From positions 1-38,149 of the forward strand of contig CAMLSW010000007.1 of NCBI GenBank assembly GCA_946484195.1: a DNA stretch of 38,149 nucleotides, written 5' to 3'. Below the pieces are notes generated by a model. It did not search any database. It had not been told where the DNA came from and was given only the letters and a program-made list of their open reading frames with translations. Positions 1-9,424 of this stretch are shown in pieces (position 1 is the stretch's first letter; each line of letters starts with the position of its first letter). Both the position numbers and the translations under genes were made by a program. This DNA is from an uncultured Clostridia bacterium. Its GTDB lineage: Bacteria > Bacillota > Clostridia > Christensenellales > UBA1242.

Positions 1-25
1 AATTAAAATATATATAGGAGAATAT

Positions 26-703
26 ATGGATAACCCCAAGAAAAACCAATCAAAATTCAAAAAATATTTTAGGTGGCCGTTAATTGTACTTGTTCTATCG
101 TTTTCGCTTTCAATGGCATTTGGCGTTTTAAGCGAGGTTGCATTAAATGGAGCAGGTATAGCCATCTCAGTCGTAGTTATTGTAGTCTTTTTGATAATTG
201 CAATAATTACCGATATGATTGGTGTTGCTATTGCATCTTGTGATATAAAAAACTTTCGTGCTATGGCATCAAGAAAGGTAAGAGGTGCAAAAGAGGCGAT
301 TATGCTTTATAAGCACGCCGATATGGTTTCAAGTATTTTTGCTGATATTTTAGGTGATATCTGCAGTATTTTAAGTGGTGCTGCTGGTGCTGCAGTTACA
401 ACAAGACTTATTACATCGGCAATGAGTGACTTCATAGGCGTTGTAGTTGCCTCATTAGTCTCGGCGGTTATAGCCTCTCTTTTGATTTTTGGCAAAGCGC
501 TTATGAAACGCTATTCAATGAATCATAGTGATAAAATCATTTTGATAATAGGCAAAATTCTTAGCATATTCCATAGACAAAAACCTAAAAAGAGCAAAAA
601 TAAAAATGATAAAAAATCGCCATTAAATAATGAAGAAATTTTAAAAATTAATAAAAAATATAGTAAAAGTAGCCAAAAAGTTAATATTTTCTATAAATTA
701 TAA
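26..703 (+). CDS. multi-pass membrane protein, possibly DUF21/CNNM-like transmembrane domain
   Basis: 225-aa ORF, several hydrophobic segments, RBS-like ggag upstream, terminator downstream; family assignment by eye only. Confidence 0.6.
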   Translation: MDNPKKNQSKFKKYFRWPLIVLVLSFSLSMAFGVLSEVALNGAGIAISVVVIVVFLIIAIITDMIGVAIASCDIKNFRAMASRKVRGAKEAIMLYKHADMVSSIFADILGDICSILSGAAGAAVTTRLITSAMSDFIGVVVASLVSAVIASLLIFGKALMKRYSMNHSDKIILIIGKILSIFHRQKPKKSKNKNDKKSPLNNEEILKINKKYSKSSQKVNIFYKL

Positions 704-704
704 C

Positions 705-739
705 AAAAAAGGCATTTGTAAATTACAAATGCCTTTTTG
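705..739. terminator. bidirectional intrinsic terminator
   Basis: aaaaaaggcatttgtaaattacaaatgccttttt hairpin between convergent genes. Confidence 0.75.
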
Positions 740-800
740 TATTGCCTGCTTTTTGATTTTTAATTATAATTTAAAAATATTTTTTTTAGTAAATTACTCA

Positions 801-3398
801 CTATGGCCTATGTTTTATTAGACCTATTGCTTTGCTTATTTCCATCACAAATAGTGGAACAATTGCAAGTGCTATACCTATCAGGTAGCCATAGTAAGGC
901 AGATAAACCATTCCAAACGCGGTTATAACACCTGGAACAAACATTACGAAAGCAATCAAAGCAAGTGATATTAAAATAACATAGTTTAATTTTTTGTTTG
1001 TGAAAAAGCCAATTTTAAAAAGTGAATGTTCAGAGCGCATATTGTAGGCGTGCAAGGTTTGTGATAGGGCAAGGGTCATAAACGCGAGCGTTCTTCCGCC
1101 GTCAACTGTGCCTGTAATATTTCGTCCTATTACAAAGCCGGCTAATGCAAGTCCACCAAACATAAGACCTTGAAGTATTATCCTTATGCCATAACCATTT
1201 GCAAAAAGGCTTTCATTTTTTGGCTTAGGTTTGTGCGACATCACATCTTTTTCGACCGCTTCCATACCAAGCGCTATTGCAGGCAGTGAGTCGGTGATAA
1301 GATTTATCCAAAGTAGCTGCATAGAAAGTAGCGGTGATTGGTGCCAGATTATCATTGCAAGAAAAACTAACACTATTTCGCCAATATTTGTTCCGAGCAA
1401 GAAGCCGACAACTTTTTTGATATTGGCATAAATTCCGCGCCCCTCTTTGACCGCTTCAACGATTGTTGAGAAGTTGTCATCGGTCAGTGTCATATCAGCT
1501 GAGCTCTTTGCAACGTCGGTGCCAGTTATTCCCATAGCACAACCAATGTCGGCTGCCTTTAGGGCAGGTGCGTCATTGACGCCGTCACCTGTCATAGCAA
1601 CAACCTTGCCTTTCTTTTGCCAAGCTTTAACAATTCTTATTTTGTTTTCAGGTGAAACTCTAGCGTATACCGAAATTTCACCTACTACTTTATCAAGTTC
1701 TTCTTCGCTTAATGCGTCAAGCTCCTTACCAGTAATTGCCTTGTCGCCTTCTTGCAAAATGCCAAGCTCTTTTGCTATTGCAGAGGCGGTCACTATGTGG
1801 TCTCCAGTAATCATAATAGGTTTAATCCCTGCTTCAAGACAAACTTTTACAGCCTCTTTTGCTTCTGGTCTTGGAGGGTCAATCATACCAATAAGTCCGA
1901 GAAAGGTCAAATGATTTTCAATCTCTTCGCTTGATAGATGCTGTGGAATATCGCTGATTTCTTTATAGGCAACGGCAATAACGCGTAGTGCATTTTGGCT
2001 CATTTCAAGATTTGCTTGTTCTACTTTTTTTATGTCGATAGTGTCGCATCTGTTTGCAAGTTCATCAAAAGCGCCTTTGACAATGACTATGTTTTTGCCA
2101 TCAATTTTGTTGATAGTGCTCATAAGCTTTCTGTCTGAGTCAAAGGGCAGTTCTCCAAGACGTGGATAAAGCTCGTTTAACTGCTCTTTACTATAACCTA
2201 ATTTATATGAGCCTAGTATGATTGCTGTTTCTGTCGGGTCACCTATATGCTTGATGTCCTGTCCTTCTACAAGGATGTTACCATCACTGCATAGCGTTGC
2301 ATAATTTAATAATCTTGTTACATTCTCATCGCTTTCTAAAGTAAAGTCTTTGATAGCGTCGGTATATGTCTTTACAAGTGTCATTCGATTTTGGGTTAGC
2401 GTACCAGTTTTATCAGAGCAGATTATTGATGCGCTACCCAAAGTCTCAACAGCGGGCAGTCTTCTAATAATGGCGTTCTTTTTTACCATTCGTTGCACGC
2501 CTATTGACAGCACGATTGTCACTATCGCTGGCAGGCCTTCAGGTATGGCAGAAACGGCAAGAGAGACCGCAGTCATAAACACGTCAATTATTTTAAGGTC
2601 GTTAAGCACGCCAACAACAAAAATTATAGCGCAGGCAACAAGCGCGATAATGCCAAGATATTTTCCAAGTTGCGCGAGCTTTTGTTGAAGGGGAGTTTTG
2701 CCTTGTTTTTCACCTTCAAGAAGGCTTGCAATCTTGCCCATTTCGGTGTTCATTCCAGTGTTTACCACGATAGCCTTTGCATTGCCGTAGGTGATGGAAC
2801 ATCCAGAGAAAACCATATTGACCCGCTCTGCAATCGGTGCGTTTTCGTTAGCTAGAGCATTTGCATCCTTCTCTACTGGCACCGACTCTCCAGTTAGCGC
2901 AGACTCTTCACTCTTTAGATTGACACTTTCAATGAGCATTGCGTCTGCTGGTACGAAATCACCAGCTTCCAATTTGATTATGTCTCCTGGCACAACCTCG
3001 CTTGATGGGATAATCATCTCCTTACCACCGCGCACCACTCTCGCACTTGGCGCAGACATATTTGCAAGTGCTTTAAGCGCCTTTTCTGCTTTATTTTCTT
3101 GGAATACGCCAAGTATTGCATTGAGGATAACGATTAATAAAATAAGGGTAGGTTCGATAAATTCGTTGGCATCCTTTTCAATTATTGCTACAACAAAGGA
3201 AATCACAGCCGCAATTAACAAGATGATAATCATCACATCTTTAAATTGTTCTAAAAATTTAATGAATAAGCCCTTCTGCTTTTTTTCTTTAAGTTTATTT
3301 TGCCCATATTTTTCAAGGCGGGCTTTGCATTCTTCTTCACTTAAGCCGTCATCAATATCACTTTCAAGTTTGTCTACAGTATCTTTAAGACTACTCAT
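801..3398 (-). CDS. cation-translocating P-type ATPase (Ca2+-ATPase-like)
   Basis: 865 aa; DKTGTLTQN phosphorylation motif, TGES, TGDGVNDAPALK, cation ATPase N-terminus; RBS aaggagat. Confidence 0.93.
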   Translation of the reverse strand: MSSLKDTVDKLESDIDDGLSEEECKARLEKYGQNKLKEKKQKGLFIKFLEQFKDVMIIILLIAAVISFVVAIIEKDANEFIEPTLILLIVILNAILGVFQENKAEKALKALANMSAPSARVVRGGKEMIIPSSEVVPGDIIKLEAGDFVPADAMLIESVNLKSEESALTGESVPVEKDANALANENAPIAERVNMVFSGCSITYGNAKAIVVNTGMNTEMGKIASLLEGEKQGKTPLQQKLAQLGKYLGIIALVACAIIFVVGVLNDLKIIDVFMTAVSLAVSAIPEGLPAIVTIVLSIGVQRMVKKNAIIRRLPAVETLGSASIICSDKTGTLTQNRMTLVKTYTDAIKDFTLESDENVTRLLNYATLCSDGNILVEGQDIKHIGDPTETAIILGSYKLGYSKEQLNELYPRLGELPFDSDRKLMSTINKIDGKNIVIVKGAFDELANRCDTIDIKKVEQANLEMSQNALRVIAVAYKEISDIPQHLSSEEIENHLTFLGLIGMIDPPRPEAKEAVKVCLEAGIKPIMITGDHIVTASAIAKELGILQEGDKAITGKELDALSEEELDKVVGEISVYARVSPENKIRIVKAWQKKGKVVAMTGDGVNDAPALKAADIGCAMGITGTDVAKSSADMTLTDDNFSTIVEAVKEGRGIYANIKKVVGFLLGTNIGEIVLVFLAMIIWHQSPLLSMQLLWINLITDSLPAIALGMEAVEKDVMSHKPKPKNESLFANGYGIRIILQGLMFGGLALAGFVIGRNITGTVDGGRTLAFMTLALSQTLHAYNMRSEHSLFKIGFFTNKKLNYVILISLALIAFVMFVPGVITAFGMVYLPYYGYLIGIALAIVPLFVMEISKAIGLIKHRP

Positions 3399-4044
3399 TT
3401 GTATCTCCTTGCGAGTATTTTGTATTATACCCGCTGTTTTCGCTAGGGCGAAGGGCGTTCGGATAAGCTATGTCGGCTTTTATATCGCTTACTATTTTTT
3501 GCAATTTATTTGTAATATTGATGCTGTCTTCTATATCCCATAACACTTGGGCTTTATTTTTGCTTGTTATATAAATGTCTCCTACCTTTAGCATCTTGTC
3601 TATTATTCCAATTTTCAAATTTATATTTTCAATGTCAGAATAATAGATGTTGTTTATATTGATACCGATTATGCCACTTTTAATTATTATTCGCTGATTT
3701 GTGAAAATATATTCTAGGTGTTTATGCTGTCTGTTGGCAGTGACAATATTGTTAATCCATAGCCAAACAGGGAAAAGGTGAAATAATAAAAATATGACTA
3801 TAATAACTACTGCCCAAGGTGGAAGTTCTCCAAAAACCCCAAACCCAATCATACAGCCAATCATTGCGCCGTCAATAAGAAGCCAAATCAATGCAATAGG
3901 CAGCATTCTTAAAATAGAATTTAATATGTAAGCACTTTTTTTAGGCTTTCCTTTCCATAGAAGTTGCTCGCCATCTGTAAGCAAACTTTCTAGAGTAAAG
4001 GGCTCTTCTGCAGCATTAAAATAATTTTCATCAAATTTAGCCAT
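3391..4044 (-). CDS. PH domain-containing membrane protein (YdbT/bPH2-like)
   Basis: Two TM segments followed by bacterial PH-like region (YIFTNQRIIIKSGIIGININNIYYSDIENI); start chosen at MAKFDE because of ggaagg upstream; overlaps ATPase start by 8 nt. Confidence 0.65.
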   Translation of the reverse strand: MAKFDENYFNAAEEPFTLESLLTDGEQLLWKGKPKKSAYILNSILRMLPIALIWLLIDGAMIGCMIGFGVFGELPPWAVVIIVIFLLFHLFPVWLWINNIVTANRQHKHLEYIFTNQRIIIKSGIIGININNIYYSDIENINLKIGIIDKMLKVGDIYITSKNKAQVLWDIEDSINITNKLQKIVSDIKADIAYPNALRPSENSGYNTKYSQGDTNE

Positions 4045-4424
4045 ACCTTCCTCCACGGTTAGATTAGATTTAGTATATCATAATATTTTCAAAAGTAAAA
4101 CCATTTTGAGTGTATATTTAAAGGATTTTATATTGATATTATTAAATAATAGAATAATATATAATTATTATATATCATTATAATTTTGTCTTTTCAAAAT
4201 AAATTTCTCAATAATTTAACATTTTTTTGAAAAAATTAGTGATTTTTCTGTATTTTTATCTTAATTTTATTAAAAATAAAAATATGTAAAATAATTAGCA
4301 AAAAAATATTGCAAAAAATTCTAAAAAAATAAATAAAAAATAAAAAAAGTACGAAAAATTAATAATTTTGTTAGTAAAAAATGAAAGTATGTGTTATACT
4401 AAAACTAATCAAAAGGAGATGAGT

Positions 4425-7124
4425 ATGTTATCGTTATTAAATAGTGTTGATGGCACACTTAAAACTTTTTTTAATCAGCTTACCGATGCGCTAGGCTATG
4501 GTGGATATCTCGGGCTTGTACTCGGGGTTGAGGCATTTTTTATTATACTCTTCATCATTGCCACAGCTTTTTCATATGAGGCAAGACTTAAAAGAAGTTT
4601 AGACCGTTGTAATAAATGGCTTTTTAAATACAAAAAAATTGATATGGACAATATCAAAGATTTTAATAAAACCATAAAAAAAGGTCCAAAACGTTTGGTC
4701 TACTATTGGCAACAATTTATTTTGTATAGGGAGGGTGGTCCTTCTGCCTACTTGACCGAAGAAAATGTTATAGACAAGCCTTTGAAGACAAGTAGCTGGC
4801 AAAGCAATATAAGAAATTTAGGACTTATCACTGGAGTATGGTCGATTGTTGCACTAATTCTTGGTATTGCCTCTCAAACAGTGCAGACGTTTGGCTTTGA
4901 GTCTATTTGTGCAGCCCTCGTTATGCCTTGTCTTACGGCGCTTTTAGGTATCATTGGCATTATTCTTTTAAAGGGTAGACGTGTTATGAACCTTGATGAC
5001 ATCTATCATATCTATCATTTCTTTATAAGATTTATGTCAAGCGCAACTGCCGACCTTACACCTTATATCGACTTTAACCTTCTTTTTACCGAGAAGGAAA
5101 TCGAAAATGGCAACCCTCAACTTCGAGAGTACTACGAGGCTAGGGCAAGAAAGACTAAGGAAGAATTTGAAAAGGCACAGAAAAACGATGTGCCACTTCA
5201 AAGTTATCAATTCGAAAATGTTGGTGTAGATGGTGCCCTTCTTCTTGACCGAGCTATGAAAGAAAGCGAAGTTTATATAAGCAAGAAAAATGCCATTCTT
5301 TCACAGATTGCTCAAATAGAGTCGCAAAAGGATGCTTTAAAGCGTAACTATGAAAATGTGCAGATGGACTTGCAAAGAAAAATTCAAGCGTCTAAGGAAA
5401 ATATTGAAAAGCTCATTGAGCAACAGGCAGCAACCACAAGCCGTATAGAAGTTGGTCTTTTGAAAAACCAACAACAAAAAGAGGTTAACAAGCGTGCACA
5501 ACATCAAAAGGACTACGACCAAGAAGAGCAACGTTATCTTCAAGCTAAAGGCGAACTTGAAGCCGATGTTGTTGAACTTAACAAGCAGCTTGAAGATAGC
5601 TTGGAAGAAGTGCAAAAGGCTATGGGTAGCGAGTATCAAACTTTCTTCGAAAAGGTTATGAAGAGCGCATATGCTGTAGCTGAGCAAAAAGTTAAAGACG
5701 AAAAGCGTGAGCTTACAACTGAAAGAGATAAAAACGAACAAGAGCTTGTTATCGTACAAACACAAATTAAGCGCCTAAAAGATGAAAATGACACGCTCAG
5801 AGATAGACTTTCTAAGTTTGATGAAAACTATAAGGAAGAGCAACCTCAAGACGAGCAAGGTCACTATGACGAACAAGGTAACTACATATATAGCGATGGC
5901 TCTTACCACGATACAAACGGACTTTTCCACGATGTCGATGGCAAGGTCTACAATATGAACGGCGAACTTGTATCTTATGATGTATCTCCAGAAGAGCAAG
6001 CAGTTCTCGACCAAGAGGAAATCAAAAACCAGCAAATTCAAAGTTTTGGTAGTTTTGTAGAGGATGAGGGAGCGTCAGACGGGCAAGAGGAAACTCAGTA
6101 TGAAGAGCAGCAGGTGACGGAAGAACCTGAAGAGCAATATGAAGAGGATAGCCAAGAAGTTGAAAAGCAGCCTCAAGAGGAGGTAGCGGAGTCCTACGAA
6201 AGTGAACCTGCAAGCGAGGAGGAAGGTGCCGAGACAGTAGAGCCTATAGAGGAAGCTCCAGTTGAAGAGCCTGTAGAAACCGAAGAGGCTCCAGCCGAGG
6301 AAGAGAGCGCAGTAGAAGAAACTCCAGAAGGCGAGACTCCAGAAGAGACAGTAGCAGAGGAGCCAAAGAAGAAACGCGGTCGCCCTAGAAAGACTGAGAC
6401 GCAAGAGAGTGTCGCTGAGCCAGCTAAAAAGCGTGGCCGTCCTAGAAAAACGACGACCGAGGAGCCTGCTTCAAGCACTCCGGCAAGAAAGCGTGGGCGT
6501 CCTAGAAAGACTGAAAATGTAACCGCAGAAGAAAATGTTGCTACCAAGACGGCTCCAAAGAGAAGTCCGTCAAAGAAGACTACAACAAAGAAAACTACTA
6601 CATCAAAGGCTAAGACAGCAAACGCATCTAAGCCAAAGACAACATCAAAGGCAAAGAGCACAAAATCAAGTTCAACATCTAAACCAAAATCAACCTCTCA
6701 AACAGCTAAGACGTCAACCGCAAAACGCGGTCGTCCTAGAAAAACCACTCCAGCAAATACTGAAGAAGTAAAACAAGCAACACCTGCAAGACGTGGTCGT
6801 CCTAGAAAGGAAGAACTTGATGGCGATTTACTTACAAAGATTAACGAACTTATTAATAAAGAAGAGAGTAAACTTCAAAATATCAAAGCTTTCTTCAATA
6901 ATGAAATTGACGAGGCGCTCGAGCCAAAAGAGCAAAACTATATCAATCAAGAAAAAGATGATATAATGAATGCCGTTGAGTCACTCAAAGAACAGGCGGA
7001 TAAGGCTAAGTCTAGCGGTCAGTCCGAGGAGTTGTCAAAGATAAACAAGAGGATTGAGGACTTAATTAAAGAGCTTTCAAACATCAACTCAGAAGGTGAC
7101 ACAAACAGCGATGCAAACGCTTAA
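4425..7124 (+). CDS. membrane-anchored coiled-coil protein with acidic linker and five AT-hook-like RGRPRK motifs
   Basis: Start after aaaggagatgagt; about three TM segments in first ~200 aa, long coiled coil, E/P-rich segment, five RGRPRK motifs, K/T/S-rich tail, C-terminal helical region. Confidence 0.8.
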   Translation: MLSLLNSVDGTLKTFFNQLTDALGYGGYLGLVLGVEAFFIILFIIATAFSYEARLKRSLDRCNKWLFKYKKIDMDNIKDFNKTIKKGPKRLVYYWQQFILYREGGPSAYLTEENVIDKPLKTSSWQSNIRNLGLITGVWSIVALILGIASQTVQTFGFESICAALVMPCLTALLGIIGIILLKGRRVMNLDDIYHIYHFFIRFMSSATADLTPYIDFNLLFTEKEIENGNPQLREYYEARARKTKEEFEKAQKNDVPLQSYQFENVGVDGALLLDRAMKESEVYISKKNAILSQIAQIESQKDALKRNYENVQMDLQRKIQASKENIEKLIEQQAATTSRIEVGLLKNQQQKEVNKRAQHQKDYDQEEQRYLQAKGELEADVVELNKQLEDSLEEVQKAMGSEYQTFFEKVMKSAYAVAEQKVKDEKRELTTERDKNEQELVIVQTQIKRLKDENDTLRDRLSKFDENYKEEQPQDEQGHYDEQGNYIYSDGSYHDTNGLFHDVDGKVYNMNGELVSYDVSPEEQAVLDQEEIKNQQIQSFGSFVEDEGASDGQEETQYEEQQVTEEPEEQYEEDSQEVEKQPQEEVAESYESEPASEEEGAETVEPIEEAPVEEPVETEEAPAEEESAVEETPEGETPEETVAEEPKKKRGRPRKTETQESVAEPAKKRGRPRKTTTEEPASSTPARKRGRPRKTENVTAEENVATKTAPKRSPSKKTTTKKTTTSKAKTANASKPKTTSKAKSTKSSSTSKPKSTSQTAKTSTAKRGRPRKTTPANTEEVKQATPARRGRPRKEELDGDLLTKINELINKEESKLQNIKAFFNNEIDEALEPKEQNYINQEKDDIMNAVESLKEQADKAKSSGQSEELSKINKRIEDLIKELSNINSEGDTNSDANA

Positions 7125-7175
7125 AAAATAGTTAAATTAAAAGGGTTCTTTAATTTAAAAGATATAATCAATATT

Positions 7176-7213
7176 AAAAAAGATAATGCAAACGCAAGCA
7201 TTATCTTTTTTAG
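7176..7213 (+). terminator. intrinsic terminator
   Basis: aaaaaagataatgcaaacgcaagcattatctttttta. Confidence 0.7.
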
Positions 7214-7314
7214 TTAAAACTTTTATAAAAATCATAAAAACAAGTATAAAACTTAAAATTTTTCGTTTTTAATGAAATATTACATTGAATTTTGCAAATT
7301 ATTTAATAATTAGT

Positions 7315-7848
7315 TTAATTTATTTTTAAAACATAATCTATAAGTGGCTCTATATATTCTTCACTTGTCCAGTCGCAATCTTTATCTCTTGCCTCCATTA
7401 ATGCCTGCTCCCAAGGTTGAAGAGCATTGTCCTCTTTTTTTGAGGTCATCTTTGTAAGCATTTTACAAAGAGTTCTATCTAAAAAGGACATCTTATCTAA
7501 ATACCATCTGCCACGGCCATAAAAAATTGGAATATTAGTTAAATCAAATTTAAAATTATTTTTTACAATATTTTTTAATGTGGTTTCATCAGCAGGTGAG
7601 GCGCCATTAAAAAATAAAATTATTTTTTTTCCATTTAATTTTTTGTAATTTTTGTTTAAAAATTTTCTATATGAAATGCCGGAAGCATATACACCGCCAC
7701 AAAAGATTATTGTGTCATAATTTTTGATATCTGATATTTTTATTTTATTTAAATCTTTATAATCCAAATCGCACTTTTCCGCTATTTTTTCGGCATACCA
7801 TTTGCTTGCTCCATATTTAGATTTGTATACTACAATACCTTTCTTCAC
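7315..7848 (-). CDS. flavodoxin domain-containing protein
   Basis: MKKGIVVYKSKYGASKWYAEKIAE, typical flavodoxin/protoporphyrinogen-oxidase-type FMN-binding N-terminus. Confidence 0.8.
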   Translation of the reverse strand: MKKGIVVYKSKYGASKWYAEKIAEKCDLDYKDLNKIKISDIKNYDTIIFCGGVYASGISYRKFLNKNYKKLNGKKIILFFNGASPADETTLKNIVKNNFKFDLTNIPIFYGRGRWYLDKMSFLDRTLCKMLTKMTSKKEDNALQPWEQALMEARDKDCDWTSEEYIEPLIDYVLKIN

Positions 7849-7928
7849 AAAAACTCTCCATTTATTTAGATATATTATTTAATGTTTAAATTTAACAGTA
7901 TAATATAACTTTATTATTAAAAAATTGA

Positions 7929-8372
7929 CTATTTTGAGACAATTTCAAGTTCTATTTTTGTGCTTACTTCGCTATGGAGCTTAATATCTATTGTGTAAAC
8001 ACCTATTGTTTTTAATGGCTCCTTAAGCTCAATCTTGCGTTTGTCGATGTCGTAGCCTTTAACTTTCAAGGCTTCACTTATTTCTTTTGAGGTTACAGAG
8101 CCAAAAGTTTTTCCATTCTCACCGCATTTAATTTCAACTACAACTTTTGTGTTTTTGAGTTCGTTTGCAAGTTTTTGAGCGGCTTGTTTCTCCATCTCTC
8201 TATGATAGCTGTTTGCCTCAATCTTTCTATTATTCTCATTTATTGCACTATTGTCAGCTATTTTTGCCTTGCCGGTTTTTAGCAAAAAGTTTTTTGCGTA
8301 GCCGTCGGCTACTTCTTTGATTTCTCCTTTTTTGCCAGTGCCTTTAACATCTACAAGTAATAAAACTTTCAT
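7929..8372 (-). CDS. rplI: 50S ribosomal protein L9
   Basis: [36 protein letters not shown] signature, 147 aa. Confidence 0.97.
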   Translation of the reverse strand: MKVLLLVDVKGTGKKGEIKEVADGYAKNFLLKTGKAKIADNSAINENNRKIEANSYHREMEKQAAQKLANELKNTKVVVEIKCGENGKTFGSVTSKEISEALKVKGYDIDKRKIELKEPLKTIGVYTIDIKLHSEVSTKIELEIVSK

Positions 8373-8504
8373 AATAAACTCCTTTTTTAAAGTTTATTAT
8401 ATTTTGTTTAAAATGTCAAACGTTTGTTAATAATGTAATAAAAGCGTTTAAAAGAATATTTTAGTTATTTTTTGATGGGGCATTTTTAAAAAGGAGGTTG
8501 TTTT

Positions 8505-8813
8505 ATGGATATTAGATGCAGAAAAACCATTTGCAAATACAACGACAGGTATACCTGCAGGGCGGAGGATATTTTAGTTGATAATAAGGTGATTTGTTCG
8601 ACGTATGAAAAGGGAGAGGAAAGCGTGCAGGATGTTACAAAACATCTTTTTGAACGTGAACCCGACTTTGCACCGCAGAGAGATAGCAAGACGATTGATA
8701 TAAAGTGTAAAGCAAACTGCCTTTTTAATCATAACGGCAAGTGCGTGTCAAATGGCATAACATTAAACTCAATCAAAGAAAAACCCTATTGTGTCAGCTT
8801 TTTAAAGGAATAA
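8505..8813 (+). CDS. small Cys-rich protein with two DUF1540-like motifs
   Basis: CRKTICKYNDRYTCRAEDI and CKANCLFNHNGKCVSNGI; RBS aaggagg. Confidence 0.65.
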   Translation: MDIRCRKTICKYNDRYTCRAEDILVDNKVICSTYEKGEESVQDVTKHLFEREPDFAPQRDSKTIDIKCKANCLFNHNGKCVSNGITLNSIKEKPYCVSFLKE

Positions 8814-8866
8814 TGCTCTGACAATGTCAGTTTTACCCCTATTTTCAGGCTATAGATAACATCCCT

Positions 8867-9066
8867 GCACCAAACTTAGTTTGCAAGCCTTACGCTTGGC
8901 GCCAGCATTATGCTGGACAAGTATCGTTGAATTTTGTCTGTTATTGTGTTTTACCTTGATCCGCCAAACTTAGTTTGGATCATTGTCGTTTGGTGTGCCT
9001 GTTGTTTGGTTTTACCTTGGTCCGCCACAACCTTAGGTTGGACCATTGTCGGCAAACTTAGTTTGC
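8867..9066. repeat. cluster of small TTA-centred hairpins, including an imperfect tandem pair with ~61-bp period
   Basis: CAAAC-TTA-GTTTG, CAAGC-cTTAc-GCTTG, CCAGCA-TTA-TGCTGG, CCAAAC-TTA-GTTTGG, CAACC-TTA-GGTTG, GCAAAC-TTA-GTTTGC; gttttacctt(g)(a/g)tccgcca repeated at 8948 and 9009. Confidence 0.75.
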
Positions 9067-9126
9067 ATCATTATTGTTTATAATATATGTTATTCTATTA
9101 AGCCTTGGGCCATCAAAGTATTAAAA

Positions 9127-9265
9127 TCATCCTCATTTGTGGGGCACAGATAGCGTGCCGCATTTTTTGTGATAAAAATTAAACGAAGTACGTCGATTTG
9201 CTTGACAATAAATGCGGGGGAGGGTAAACTAGGGCTGTCAAAATATTTTTGACAGCCCTAGTTTA
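9127..9265 (+). promoter_or_regulatory. upstream module copy A: promoter-like TTGACA-17-TAAACT with GGGGGAGGG spacer and 19-bp-arm inverted repeat
   Basis: TTGACA 9202-9207, 17-nt spacer, TAAACT 9225-9230; TAAACTAGGGCTGTCAAAA-tat-TTTTGACAGCCCTAGTTTA at 9225-9265; paralogous to 15463-15613. Confidence 0.6.
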
Positions 9266-9424
9266 ATATATTTTTGTTAATATGTTTTTGCCAAAGGGAA
9301 TTAGATAAATGTTTTTAAATTTCACCATTAAAAATGACGTCATCATTAAGACAAAGGTGTGCTTGAATTTGTATAATAAGAGAAATAATTGAAAAACTAA
9401 AGACAAAAGTCTTAGGAGGAGTTA

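Noticed and set aside
1231-3543. Plus-strand ORFs opposite the P-type ATPase
   Set aside because: Antisense shadow ORFs; the minus-strand ATPase motifs are unambiguous.
6022-6661. Overlapping minus-strand ORFs (6022-6213, 6075-6404, 6194-6661)
   Set aside because: Low-complexity reflections of the E/K-rich plus-strand gene; no independent coding evidence.
8867-9066. CRISPR array or integron attC interpretation of the repeat cluster
   Set aside because: Units are unequal and few, palindromes are self-contained, there are no uniform spacers or cas genes, and no convincing integron core-site pairs or integrase in the window.
9241-9265. Second TTGACA within the right arm of the palindrome as another -35
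   Set aside because: No acceptable -10 at 16-18 nt spacing in either copy; probably a by-product of the palindrome.
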